Shown: positions 21,572 to 34,060 of the stretch, piece after piece
Numbering within the stretch: the first letter of the stretch is position 1
How the letters are laid out: the number at the start of each line of letters is the position of its first letter
NCBI RefSeq assembly: GCF_000208745.1
Contig: NC_030853.1
Span: 12,507,864-12,571,863, forward strand
Direction: 5' to 3'
Origin: Theobroma cacao
Taxonomy: Eukaryota > Streptophyta > Magnoliopsida > Malvales > Malvaceae
DNA: 64,000 nt
Notes under the pieces: model-generated
Told to the model about the DNA's origin: nothing
Databases searched by the model: none
Seen by the model: only the letters and a program-made list of their open reading frames with translations
Program-made: the position numbers and the translations under genes

Positions 21572-24391
21572 TATCAAGCCCAACTTTATAATATATTTTC
21601 CATATTGTATAGGTACTTGATAAAATGTCTGCATACTTGAATGCCTCAAAAATCGTTAAAAGACGATATTGTACCTAATGGTACAATTAAGCTGAATTAA
21701 GCCTCAAACTAGTCCAAATAGAGATTTTAAGATGAAATTGAGAATTTTAAAACCCCAAAATGACTTAATATGGTGATTCGGAGTTCGAGGATTAATTTGG
21801 AGTCAAATTGGAATTTTCATGACGTAGGGGTAAAATGATCATTTTACCACCCAAAGGTAAAATTGGAATTTTGCACCACCCAACACTTGTCTTGCCTAAG
21901 GATTTCATCCATTAACATTTTATATTATGGATAATTGAGATATTTGATGTGGTAGAGAAAGAAAGCTTAGTTGTTAAGTATTAATTATGGACCGATGGAA
22001 TGGTGACAAGTGGCAAACTTTCATTTCTTTATAATTTACATTAAAAATCAGCACATGATTTACCCATTTCACTCCCATATGTTTGGCCTCACCAAGGAAA
22101 AGAGGAAAGAAAGAAAGAACAAACCCTAGTGAGTAAAAATTTAAGGAAAATTAGTGGATTTCAAAGAATTAAGCAAGTAAAGGTAAAATTTATTGATTTT
22201 AGCTTGTGATCTACCTTTCCTATGCATTCTTTTTCATTTTCCATGATTGAGAAACAAGTTTGCATGAAGATACCTTTGCTGGCCGGACATGGGGGGAGGG
22301 GTTTTGATCTTGGATTTAGCTAGATTTCATGTTATTCTAGTGTTTTTAGTTGGTAGGTGATGTGTAGCATAAAAAGCAAACAAGAAAATTCATGTTCTTC
22401 CATCACCCTCATTGGCTGAATCTTCCTCATGGTATGTTGATGGTGGATTTGATTTTATTTTAAGTGATTTGGTTAGGAATTAATGATTTATAGTGTAAAA
22501 ATCAAGCATGAAAAATCATAGTGTTTATGCACCCACCATGGCCGAATTTTCCAAGAGAAAATGTTGAGGATGATTTTGCGATAATTTGTTATCTAGCTTA
22601 TATTTGATGATTTGGAGTATTGGAAGTGAAATGAATTTATTTGGAGTTGAATTGGATATTTTGGCCAATTAACTTGTGTATAGTGTGAATTAGGTTAATA
22701 CCATTTCAGCCCCACACACAATTGAACCTACGTAGAACACCGTATTTAGATAATAATCCAAGCATTTCACATCCCATTTCATGCATGCATATAGAGCCTG
22801 AAATAGATTTATAATGACATGACACAATATATTGAATTATTTGTCATGTATTGTGTATAGGTGGTGAGTCTTCTAACAAGGATAAAGACATTGTGCCAGA
22901 GGACCAAGAATAGGAGTATTTCGAACTCCCGATATTGTGAGCAATCTTATTATCGTCTTAATTATCTAAAGTAGTTTTTATTTGTTTTTGTGATTTTATA
23001 GAAAAATGAGTTTAAATGATTAAATGAAATGAGTTTTATAAATCATTTTGAAATTGAATGATGATTTTAGAAATTGAGTAATTGGAGACTGTTTGATTGT
23101 GTTGTAAATTTATTGTTTGAATTGAATGGCTTATGGTGATATTGGCATGAATGGCTGAATTGAAAATTGTATTAAAATTGTATGAACTGTTTGTTTTGCC
23201 TTAACAGGCTGGGTAGTAATATAATTGCCATGTTATGTTGTCGAACTTTTATTGATTTGGTGGGATATTGATTAGTCATTGCAGTGGTGGGTTTTCGTGG
23301 ACTAGCCTATTAGAGAGGGGCACGGTAAACTCGATTATATTTGACCTTGGTACGAGAGGCGCGGAGGGTATCTCCTGAGGTAAAACTTTAGAGTTCACTA
23401 CACGCTAAACCACCACGTAAGGGTGAACTCAGCCAACGCCAAGGAACGATTGTGCTTTTAAACGTAAAAATGTGTTTTATGCGTATATGAACTTTTCTTT
23501 AACAGCCTTAGCATACTCGGTTGGATGCCCCTGCGCAAGGTGTCATCGAGCACAAGTTTTGGCACGAGTCAAAGTTTTAAGAGAGTCATAAGCCATGTTG
23601 ATTATTTGAGTGAAATGAATTTATTTTGTTTAGTTGAAATGAGTTTGAAACGTTATGAATCATAGTACGGTGAACTATTTTATGTTGTCTCAATTTACTC
23701 GACTTTGGATATTTTAGATGATATTTGTTTATTCACTGAGTTTATATAAACTCACCACCCTCTTTTTCACCCATTTCAAGCTCAGGATAGTCTGTAGATA
23801 GCTGATTTCGTTGAGGGCTACAGTTGGATTTGCATCCTTAAAAATCATAAGTTCGCAACCTTCGTTACTTTTGATCATTTGGGAGCCCACATGTCATTAT
23901 AAATTAAATTATACACTCTAACTCACTGTGTTACTGTATGTATGAATTTATTTTATTTTTACGCTATAAAAATTATTTGCGGATACCTGTATAAATATTG
24001 TTTTATAAGAAAATGAAATATTTTATTTAATATTTTTATTTTATTCTAATAGCTATCATTTCACTTTAAATAAATGTTTTAGACATCTAAACTTATTTTT
24101 GGCTATTAAATATGTATCTTTCACTCATATACTACATTTTTAGATGGTTTTGAAATTTTTGGAGTAAAATGACCAAAATACCCTTGTGAGACGAAAATTA
24201 TTTTTTTATTGTTTTAGTTTGGAAATAGCTTATAATCTTTTAAAATATGATATTAGCAACTGTTGCTCGCAGGGGAGGTGAGAAAACTGATATTAAACCT
24301 TGTGGGGTTTCGGTGGGTATTCGGGTAATGAATGTCTATCAGGACATCGCGGTGGTTGTCACGGGCTCGAGGAGAGTACTGGGTCATGACA
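21572..24391 (+). mobile_element. Family B LTR-like unit 2 (solo LTR candidate), inserted in integrase
   Basis: 2820 bp with perfect TSDs TTATA (21567-21571 and 24392-24396). It ends GGGTCATGACA like B unit 1 but starts TATCAAGCCC. The opposite-strand copy at 52805-55918 has the same TATCAAGCCC terminus, so this altered end was probably present when both inserted, rather than a later TG-to-TA change in each. It resembles B unit 1 along its length with many substitutions and indels. Confidence 0.9.
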
Positions 24392-26497
24392 TTATATTCT
24401 TAATAGAGTCTCAATAAGACCCTTGATTTCGAAGACTCCATATGAACTTTATAAAGGTAGGAAACCAAATATTTCTCACTTTAGGAGCTTTGGTTGTAAA
24501 AGCTTTGTATTGAACAATGGAAAACAGCCCCTAGGGAGTTTGATGCAAAGAGTGATGAAGCAATATTTTTAGGATATGCTTTAAACTCAAAGGCCTATAG
24601 AGTTTTTAACAAAAAGACCTTGACTGTTGAAGAATCAATTCATGTAGTTTTTGATGAGTCAAATGCATTGCAAAAAGAAGTTCATGATGATGATGATGAT
24701 GTAGAAGTCCTAGAAAAACAAATGGAGGAAATGAGCTTAGAAAACAACAAAAATAATGAAGAAAGCTCACCTAGAAGAGAAGATGAAACTCCACTTTTGA
24801 AAAATCTGTAAAGAGCAGAAAATCAGCATGATGATCTACCAAGGAGTTGGAGATTTGTGAGAGATCACCCACAAGACCAAATAATTGGTGAGATTTCTCA
24901 AGGAGTTAAAATTAGGAAATCAACTAGATAAACTTGTGAGTTTTCAGCTTTTATATCTTAAATTGAACCTAAAAACTTTGAAGAAGCTAAAAAAGAGGAA
25001 AGTTGGATAATGGCCATGTAAGAAGAATTTGATCAATTCACAAGGAGTCATGTATGGTCATTGGTACCTAGACCTTCAAATCACCCTATTGTTGGTACAA
25101 AATGGGTGTTTAGAAATAAGGTAGATGAGCAAGAAAATGTAGTTAGAAATAAAGCTAGGTTGGTAACAAATGGATGCAACCAAGAAGAAGGAATAGATTA
25201 TGATGAAACTTTTGCTCCGGTTGCTAGGATTGAAGCTATAAGGTTGTTGCTAGCTTTTACATGTTTCATGAATTTTAAATTGTTCCAAATGGATGTAAAA
25301 AGTGCATTCTTAAATGGATTAATTCAAGAGGAAGTATATGTAGAACAACCACCTGGTTTTGAAAACTTTGAAAAATCTAATCATATTTTCAAACTTCATA
25401 AAGCCTTGTATGAATTGAAACAAGCTCCTAGAGCTTGGTATGAAAGGCTTTCAAAATTTCTAGTTGAGAAAGGGTATGATAGAGGCAGCATCGATACTAC
25501 ATTGTTCATTAAGAGATATCTAAATAATTTAATTGTTGTGCAAATATATGTGGATGATATTGTATTTGGTGCAACTAATGAAGCTTTATGGAAGAAGTTT
25601 GCAAAGGAAATGCAGGGTGAATTTGAAATGAGCATGATAGGAGAGTTGAAGTACTTCCTTGGTCTTCAAATCAAACAAAGTGAGGAAGAAATCTTCATCA
25701 ACCAAGAAAGATACACTCATGATATGCTTAAGAAATTTGATATGCTGAAGCTGAAATCAATTTCTACACCAATGAGTCCATCCACCAAACTCGACTTAGA
25801 TGAAAAAGGTAAGGATGTAGATCAAAGCTCTATAAAAGGTATGATCGACTCTCTTCTCTACTTAACAACAAGTAGACCAGATATTCAGTTTAGTGTGTGC
25901 TTGTGTGCTAGATTTCAGTCACAACCTAAAGAATCACACCTAACTGCCATTAAGAGAATTTTTAGATACCTCATAGACACTCAAGAACTAGAAATATGGT
26001 ACTCTAGAGACTCAACTCTTAACTTAGTTGGATATTCAGATGCTGACTTTGCTGGTAGTAGAACTGATAGGAAGAGCACTAGTGGAACATGCCAATTTTT
26101 AAGAAGGATGCTTGTGTCTTGGTCCAGCAAAAAGCAAAACTTAGTGGCACTGTCTACAGCAGAGGCTGAATATGTATCATTAGGAAGCTGCTGTGCACAA
26201 ATCCTTTGGATCAAGCAACAATTAAAATACTATGGAATAACAATGCATAATGTACCAATTTACTGTGATAACACAAGTGCAATCAATATATCAAAAAATC
26301 CTATGCAGCACTCTAGGACAAAACACATTGAGATTAGACACCATTTTATTAGAGACCATGTGATGAAAAATGATATTAAGATAGAATTTGTGAATACTTT
26401 ACATCAATTAGCAGACATTTTTACCAAACCTTTGAGTGAAGATAAATTTTGTGAGATTAGAAGAAATTTAGGGATGATTAGTGTGAAGGAATTATAA
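24392..26497 (+). pseudogene. Sirevirus-like integrase end, reverse transcriptase and RNase H, copy 1
   Basis: 24392-25060 holds the integrase C-terminal part and linker in broken frames (PYELYKGRKPNISHF, then a frameshift near 24530 and TAA codons at 24809, 24928 and 25018). 25061-26497 is one open frame of 478 residues: RT with [32 protein letters not shown], the polymerase YVDD box (IYVDDIVFG) and GLQIKQ; then RNase H with GYSDADFAG, STAEAEYVS and HIEIRHHFIRD. RT copies element RNA; RNase H removes it. The RT-RH portion alone looks undamaged, but upstream stops would prevent it being made as a normal polyprotein. Confidence 0.93.
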
Positions 26498-26882
26498 GAA
26501 AACCTTAAGCTCTCACATAGAAAACAAACTGTTTTCAATCAACTAAGGATTTCTCAATCAACTAAGAGTAGTCTAACAGCCTTAAATAATAAGACTTAGT
26601 GAGTTTTAGAGAAAGAAGAGTAAAATATGGGTTGACCGGGTCCAAAAGGAATAAAGGAAAAACTGTCAAAGGTAAATAACCAAATTTTTAGAGGGAAGTT
26701 TGAAATTATAAAGAAATGAAATAGGGCAGCACTTAAAAGGAAGGTGAAGAGTTTTTTTTATAATAACTGTTGACTGCCTCTCTTTCTCTCTCCCTTGAAA
26801 CCCGTTGCTCTAAAAACAAAAACTAAATCTCCCTGTTTGCCTCTGAAACTGACTCAAACCCTCAGAAATTTTTGCAACTAAC

Positions 26883-28197
26883 ATGGTTAGAACATCTCAG
26901 AGCAAAGAGATATCAGAAAAGAAGAAAGGGAAAAGGCTAATGGAGGAAGAATCAGAAACTAAAAATGTGAAAAAGAAACTGAAAATCATGGCTAGTTCAA
27001 TAAAAGATATATCCGAGAAACTTAGAGAAAAGAAGAAAAAACTGGCAAGAAAAAGGAAATAAAGCCCTCACTCCACAAAGGTACCAGATATTCCTCTTCA
27101 AAATTTAGGAATAAGTTGCATGAGTATAGATTCAAGAATATCAAGAATGCACCAATCTCTTGTGAAAAATTCATTGACTGGAATAGTTTTAACAAAAATG
27201 TAGAAATCCAAACTAATCTATTTGAGTACTTTGATGAACTAAAACTAAAAGGCTACAGCATATTTAAGAATAGGTTTTCAGTCCAGGTTTGGTCAAAGAG
27301 TTTTATTTTGGAATTGCTTTGAAAGGAAAGGAATTAATAGATTCTGATGATTATGTAGAAGATGGTTTGAATGTTTATCTAAATGGAAAAGAGTTTGTTA
27401 TGATTACTGAGGATTTAAGGAACCTGTTGAAAATGGAAGATAAAATCACTGAGTTGGAAAACAAGTTGAAGGAGAAGGAAAACATGCCATCTGAACCTGT
27501 GGCTGCAGATAGCTCTGCCACATTCAGCACTGCACCTACATAATAAGGTGCTGAAAATTCAACTAAGTCAGTAGAAAAATCTGCTCCTCATGTTGGAAGT
27601 TCTAGCATTTAGGCTGAAAGTTCCATTTATAAATCTGTCTGTCCTACTCTACAAACTAAAGACTCTCCCAAAGGGGTTGATCAACCAGCCAAGACAACTT
27701 CCCCTGAACCTCAAAGCAAAAATGATACAGAGACAAAGAAACACCAGGCCTCTCCTCCAAACTCAAAGGAAGTTTCCATCATGGATATCTTCCACCAAAT
27801 GGTTAAAGAGGGAGAAGCTGAGAAGGACACTGCTAGGACAAAAACTCAAAAAGATGGTGAAGGTGTAGGAAAAGGAAAGAAATCTGCATCAGTTGCCAGA
27901 GTAAAGACAAAAGTAGGGAAAGCCAAAGCCACTGCAGCACCACCAACTAAGGCAAAACGACCAACCAAAGGCAAGAAGACTATGGCAACCAAGACAGTTT
28001 TTCTCAAAAGAAGAAAGTCTTCTAAGTTGGCAGAGAAATCCAGACCAATTTCAGCCTCCTCTCCAATCCCTGTCTCAGATAAGTCCTTACTAGAACCTTC
28101 TCCAAAACATTCATTACCTCTCCGAGAGCTCTCTCATTTTCCTATTAACCCTTTCTACAACACTAAGTCCTCACCCTCTAACTCATCAGATGAATAA
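26883..28197 (+). pseudogene. Extra ORF between pol and 3' LTR (Sirevirus env-like position), with a plant-transposon-protein-like domain
   Basis: A Lys-rich frame starts MVRTSQSKEISEKKKGK and stops at 27060. A second frame from about 27075 (ISCEKFIDWNSF… at 27145) and its +1 continuation from 27289 (VKEFYFGI, VYLNGKEFVMI, LRNLLKM) resemble the 'putative plant transposon protein' domain common in Athila-type ORF1 products (REFY…V.VRGK.V.FS…IN.LL pattern). A short Glu/Lys coiled coil (KITELENKLKEKEN) and a Ser/Pro/Lys-rich tail to 28197 follow, with two more frame changes. No signal peptide or clear transmembrane segment is visible in the pieces. Function is unknown. The domain assignment is pattern recognition and needs a profile search. 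Confidence 0.6.
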
Positions 28198-28220
28198 AAG
28201 CCCATCCCTTTTATGCTGAC

Positions 28221-29032
28221 AAAAAGGGGAGTAGAATAGAATGGGTACAGCAACTAGGAACCAAAGAATAAAAAAAAAATGTTAGGGTAGAGGAACCAGG
28301 AAGGAACCTAGGAAAGAAAAAAAAAAAAGACAGAATCAAAGATGTATGAACTTAGAAAAATAGGAGATATGAAGCAAAAATAGTCCAAGGGCAGTTTCGA
28401 AACACTTGTTGGTTAACTATTATTTGTGCCATGGTGGCACTTAAACACTCAGTTTTAATTCTATTATTTATATGGTTGTATGTGAAAAATGAATGCTGAT
28501 ATAACTATGTTGCTTAATTGCTAAAAATTGAAGTCTGCTGATATTTTGGTATTTTGATTGTCATGAACAAAATTTGCTAGTGCCATGTTGATATTGATGC
28601 ACATGTTGATAAATGATTTTTGTTATGGCATTGTGGATAATTTCTGTTTGAAAATAGATATAAATGGTATGGATAATATATCAATTGAGACATGAATGAT
28701 GTGAACAAAATCTGAAATCAATAAAATGTTGACAGCTGTTGGAACATTGATGAAAATCTGTCAACACTTAAAGCTGAAAGTTTAATGATAATATGCCAAT
28801 ACTTACTTGCTACAAATCACTCTATGTTGTTGAACATATGTATACTCTAAATATACAATATCATTTTCTATATGATGAGAATAAAATTGGCTAAAATAAA
28901 ATAAGCAAAATATGCACATTAAGGGGGAGCTTATACTTAGGGGGAGCAATCCTCAGTTTTGCAAAAAACTAAATTAAAATGACACTATGCTATTAATCAA
29001 GGAGTGTTTTGTCATCATCAAAAAAGGGGAGA
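28221..29032 (+). promoter_or_regulatory. Repeated polypurine tracts before the 3' LTR
   Basis: AAAAAGGGGAG at 28221, AAGGGGGAGC at 28921, TAGGGGGAGC at 28939, and AAAAAGGGGAGA at 29021 directly abutting the 3' LTR. The last would prime plus-strand synthesis. Multiplied polypurine tracts are a described Sirevirus trait. Between 28240 and 28920 I see no gene. Confidence 0.75.
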
Positions 29033-29033
29033 T

Positions 29034-30096
29034 TGTTGGCTCCATTAGTTTTTGATGATAATAAAACATTCCCATTTTTGTGTGTCTAATACCTTTACTT
29101 GAGTGTGCAGGAAAGTAATTTGTGAAATTAATTTATTGACTCTTCAAAGAGTATTTTTGAAAGAAAAAGAGGGATAAAATAAACAAGATGTAACTAAATA
29201 ACAAGGAGGAAGCTTATTGGTGAAACAAGGAAGAACATTGGTTGACCAAATTTCAAATTGGAGAAATGGTGAGCTAAAGAGTTTGAGAAACAAAATCAAT
29301 TTAGTCAACCAAGTCAGTCGACTAAGTGCTCTCTGCCAAAATCTACAAACCAGAAACAGAACCAACTTAGTTAACCAAGTTATTTGACTAAGAGCTCTCT
29401 GTCTGCAAGTTGAACCAGAGCACTATAAGAGAGATTAATGGCTAAAACTCATCCTCAATTGTTTCCAACGGATATAAACTGCTAAACTGCCATCAGAGTT
29501 GCATCTCCAAGTATAAAAGGGTCTTCCAACAATAAAAAAGAAGTTTTTTGAAGCCTTGAATGAGTTTTGAGCTATAGAAAGAAGAAAACTCAGAAAAGCT
29601 TCACTGCACTTAAACGCCTACTCTTTGCATTTGTATTTAGCACTTAATCTTGTACCAATCAGATCAACAAGTGAACATAGGTACTTTTTTTTACTACTTC
29701 TCTTGTATTCTTAGAGTGAGGGAGTTATTCTAAGGGGTTGTTCAAGCTTGGGATAGCTTGATTGTTAAAGGTTGTGGTTGAGCCTTGAAAAACCACATAG
29801 GGTTTTAGTTGAGCCCGTGAAAAACTAGTGTAAAAGGTTTTTGGCTAAGCTTGGTAAAAGCCATTGTAAAGCTTGGTGAAAGCTTGTAAATTTCACCGGT
29901 CCATAGTGGATTTGTGGGAAAATCCTTGGTTGGATAATCTAGGTAGTGGATGTAGGTCTTGGACCGAACCACTATAAATTGTTGTGCATTGTATACTCTG
30001 TTTTTATGTTCTTTGTTCTGGAAATTTGTTTCCAATCTTGTCAAGAGTCGATTTGTGCTATTCACCCCCCTCTAGCACATATTATAGGGACCAACA
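29034..30096 (+). repeat. 3' LTR of Sirevirus-like copy 1
   Basis: Begins TGTTGGCTCC and ends GACCAACA, followed by the TSD ATCAT (30097-30101). TATA box TATAAAAGG at 29512-29520. Most of the pairing palindromes are decayed compared with the 5' LTR. Confidence 0.95.
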
Positions 30097-31375
30097 ATCA
30101 TCATTTGGTATCGCATTGCCGGTGAACATGCACATGCCCATCTGTCAGGCTCTATTCTCATAAGGTCAGCATGAGCTCCCGCGTGAATCTGGTTTAGCTA
30201 GTTCATATGTCTGTTGAAATCGAAAACCTTATAGCAATCTCGAGCAAGGGTGAAAATCATACAAACGTCGTTACACTTGAACTTGTTTTTTAAATTTTTG
30301 AAGTGGTAACCGCATAAACCTTGGTGCACTTCTGGGTATACATTTTGGATTACTTTCTTAATGCCGAGATGCTGATCAGAAATGAACATAGTGTTTTCAG
30401 GACAACCAACCGCATCACGCAGCTTACTAAGAAACCACGTCCATGAGTCTTCGTCCTCAACATGGCCGACGCCAAATGCAACTGGATATACGCACTCGTT
30501 CGCATCTTTGCATATAGTGACAAACAAAACACTCTTGAACCTGCCTTTCAGATGTATCGCATCAATTGCAACCGTAGGACGCATTACATCCCTAAACCCC
30601 TAAATACAAGCCCTATATGACCAGAAATAATATTTGAATCTTTTTGCCTCATCAGTAGCCACTGCAGTCACTGTGCCAAGATTTTCTTGTTCCAACATAT
30701 AAAAATACGAGGGTAGTAGTTGAAATGACTCTTTCGGTGGGTCGAAAACAAGCCTCTTTGAATACTCCTTCACTTGCCAAGCCTTACCATACAAGCATTC
30801 CAATCCCCACTGAACCCTCATCTCACAAATTATGTCCTTAGGTCTTAATGCTGCTCCATTAGCCCGAAGCTTCTGTGACATAAGTTCACCAATTATCTTC
30901 GCACTCGTAGTACAGGTGTGTACTTTATGGAACGTCCGAACTTATCAATATTCTCCTCTGTCAGGTAACTTCGTTGCACGCACACTGAACTTGCATGCCT
31001 TGTCCTTGCAACCAACTTCGTAACTACCTTTACATGACCTTTTTATTTTTATTGCAAACTTCTCTTTTATAACCAACATGTTCAAAGCTCGTTTCAACTC
31101 GGCCTTCGACGAAAGCATTTTTCCTTTGTATAAGTGATCATCGACATATGTCGGCTCCTTAGTGGAAATTGTTTGGAAGGAGAACCTTTCTGCACTTGAA
31201 ATTAGCCACGTACGAGATATCCTTGCATTTCCCCTTTCCTGATAACTGTCATCGAGCAATGTATCAAGAGAACGAAATCTCGTTCTCACTAGTGATGGGG
31301 TTATTGTATATGGGGTCATCACACTGAACATTTCCTACATCAACACCTCCAACAGGTTCTGTTTCACCTTCAACA
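30097..31375 (-). pseudogene. MULE transposase, central piece: MuDR-type DNA-binding region and catalytic domain
   Basis: Read leftward. After the A-unit junction the frame continues for about 15 codons, then shifts near 31330. 31331-30945 includes the MuDR-type N-terminal domain (LYKGKMLSSKAELKRAL, KIKRSC, CKDKACKFSV, about 31130-30960). After a frameshift near 30945, 30881-30600 carries LRPKDIICEMRVQWG. An in-frame TAG precedes the catalytic domain at 30584-30198: AIDAIHLKGRF (first Asp), YPVAFGVGHVEDEDSWTWF, ISDQHLGIKK (second Asp) and CGYHFKNLKNKFK. A TAG after FNRHMN is followed by the conserved RYQMM at the copia insertion point. At least two frameshifts and two stops make it inactive. 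MULE transposases cut and paste elements bounded by matching inverted repeats. Confidence 0.9.
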
Positions 31376-34060
31376 TGTCACAACCCAAAGTCCGGGCTAT
31401 GACCGACGTATGGGCCTAATGGGCATAGCCCACTAAGCCCAAGCAAGCCTATTTATGCAATCCCGATCATCATTCCAAACCATCATTTCTCAAACCCATA
31501 TTGTAATTCTCAACTAAAAATATTTCAATAACACTTTATAGTAACCTAATACTCACAATTGTAGTATGCTAACATAGTATCACTCATTTGCCACCTTTCA
31601 GTGGCTTCAGTAATCAAATATACATATTTGATTTTTAACATGAATCTTAGTGGTCTTCATTACTTATACATGTATACAAGCATAAAACTCTTGACCATCA
31701 GCGGAGTGACTCTAGGTGAAGATACAACTACTGAGATGCTATAGTACCTACCAAGAAGGCGAGCATACATGGACAACTCAATCTAGGTCCCAACTGCCTC
31801 TAAATCTGAAAACATGAAGTTTAAAAACGCGAGTATAAAACTCAATGAGTGAACATAAGAAGGGAACAAACAATCGATAGGAAGAATTTGAAAATCATGA
31901 TGCACTTGTTTCAAAAACAATGCAATCGATTTAATTTTATCACTAAAAACACCTCTTTTCAAACTTTGATTAATAACCTCATAGTATTGCAAAAACCCAT
32001 GATCAATCCATGAAGTTAAATGGGTGAAAAATATGTCCAAAATCAAGCAAGGTAGCAAGCATGGCAGCAAGTTTCTCGCTGCAACGAGAAACAATGTCAG
32101 TTTGCATGTGTTTCAGTTTTTCTAGAGTATCTCCCATTATAGAAGTCCAATTGACCTGATTTTTAAACCATTAGAAACCTAAGATGCAGGGATACAACTT
32201 TTATGTTTACCACTTTTCCCATTTCAGATAGGAAGATGGTCAAAATCTTTATCGAAGTGAAAGCATTATACTAGAACCTGAGAGTTTCTCGCTGCAGTAA
32301 AAATGAATCTCACTGCAGCGAGAAACACAACATTTTTATTGAAATGAGTCTTATTACATCAAAAGCCATTTTCTTGTCGACATGAAAAGCAATTTAGGAG
32401 CAATTAACAATGCCAACACATAAGACAATCACAATTATTTTCATAAACTTTCTATAACATATATATATATATATATTTGCATATACATACTTCATCATGC
32501 ATACCATCTCGCCACACTTAGCTCATGTGCATCCCCCCACATCGTGCACATAGCTAGAGTCATCATGTGCATCCCCCACATCGTGCACAAGCAATATCAT
32601 CGTGTGCGTCCCCCCACATCGGGCACAAGTAATATCATCATCCACACTCCCATACCCCGTCATCACTGACATGTGCATCCCCCCACATCGTGCACACGCA
32701 CGGTTATAATTATCACACAATATCAACTATCAATGCACAACATATATATATACCAACATAATGTAGTGGTACATGAATCCATAACAACCACATGTCACAA
32801 CATAGAGACAATTTATTAAGGGTTTGTTCCCATGCATAATTTAATGAAAAGCCAAGTAAAATCATTTAAATGCTTCATCCCAAAACATATGTATTTCCCA
32901 AAAACACTTTGATGCAAGTTCACTCATCAATATTTGTTGAATCTTTAATTGACTCTAACTTTGATTATTGCTTCAAATGGACATGTGAGGCCTCATTGGA
33001 ACCTATTGTCACACACAACATCACAACCAACCCAAATTGGCATTAATATAATTCCAAAAGCTCTTTCGTAAATCAAGTTCCACTAGTTATTCCTAACTAG
33101 CTTCCAATTGCCATTAAATGGCTATCTATTCTTTCTACTCTAGTAACTCTAGAAATAAATAAACAAACCTCAATAATAAAACAACTCACAACTTCAATTA
33201 CTAGCCATTATCAATAACCTAAAATCAATCCTCATTTATTACTCACCTTGGTGGATTTGTAGTTGAATTCCTTCTTAAGAATACTCAAGCTATCATAAAG
33301 AGTCTCTCTTTTTCTCTCTCTTTAAAATTTTTAACTAGTGAGAGAAAGTGTTGAACAAAGACTTTTTAAAGGTTTTAAGGTGAGAAAGTGAAAGAGAACA
33401 AAAGGTTCCATGAAAAAGTGCTTAAATGCATGAAAATTGAAGCTAGAGAGAGAAAGTTATGGAAGCTTTATGGGAGGCTCCCATGGAGATGAAGAAACGT
33501 GAGATGGGAAGGAAGAAGAAATGGCTGGAAACTACTGGAAATTGCTGGAGCTTTAGATATTTATATCTAAAGTTTATCCATTTCTCACTTAAATTACCAA
33601 AATGCCCTTAACGTGGTGACTTTGTCTTCCTCTCATCCTTTGTGCAACCTTTTACTCTTTTGACACTAGGGCAAGGTCCATAATAGTCTATAAATACTCG
33701 AGTTCACGAAAACATAAAAATTTAGACTCGAGATGCAAAATGACCATTTTGCCTTTACACAAAAATTATCATTATTTTTATCTTTTTCATTTATTGACCA
33801 TCATAAACATCATTTATTCATTCCTTAGGCTTATTTAGACCTTAATAGCATCAAAAAAAAAACACCTACTCGTAGGAGCTCATCAAGAAAAATTACAAAA
33901 TTACCCCTAGTCCGTATTATCGCGTCTACTTCTAGTTATGTGTTTATGGAGGTGAGATTTCACAGGTTCACTTTTGAATTACCCTTTTTAACTCGGTAAT
34001 TAACCTCAATTGTCATCCATAAACTTTATTAGCCACCGTATCAAAATACGGGATACTACA
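31376..34060 (-). mobile_element. Family A LTR-like unit, copy 2, inserted in the MULE transposase
   Basis: 2685 bp, starting TGTCACAACCC and ending GATACTACA in plus order, flanked by CAACA (31371-31375) and CAACG (34061-34065), a TSD with one mismatch. The transposase frame reads through the junction once the unit and one TSD copy are discounted. It contains decayed CTCGCTGCAGCGAG motifs (32073-32090 and 32285-32325), a GTGCATCCCCCCACATCG tandem block (32520-32705), an (AT)n tract at 32459, and a TATAAATAT box on the minus strand near 33560 followed by CT-rich leader-like sequence. No coding capacity; the Cys-rich ORF at 32523-32726 is a repeat artefact. Confidence 0.88.

Larger units (their letters stand above)
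15045..30096 (+). mobile_element. Sirevirus-like Ty1/copia retrotransposon, copy 1, with two nested B units
   Basis: Complete from LTR to LTR: 5' LTR 15045-16116, primer-binding site at 16119, gag, protease, integrase, RT-RNase H, an extra 3' ORF, several polypurine tracts, 3' LTR 29034-30096. LTRs start TGTTGG and end CCAACA; the TSD is GTCAT/ATCAT. Without the two B insertions it would be about 9.35 kb. Sirevirus assignment rests on the initiator-Met-type primer site, UBN2-type gag with two zinc knuckles, the extra ORF between pol and the 3' LTR, and repeated polypurine tracts, all described for that lineage. Stops, frameshifts and a gag deletion show it is dead. A second copy starts at 58453. 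Confidence 0.9.

Noticed and set aside
32523..32726. Cys- and His-rich ORF (CARCGG repeats) that looks like a small zinc protein
   Set aside because: It is the translation of the GTGCATCCCCCCACATCG tandem block of family A copy 2 and is not conserved in the other copies.
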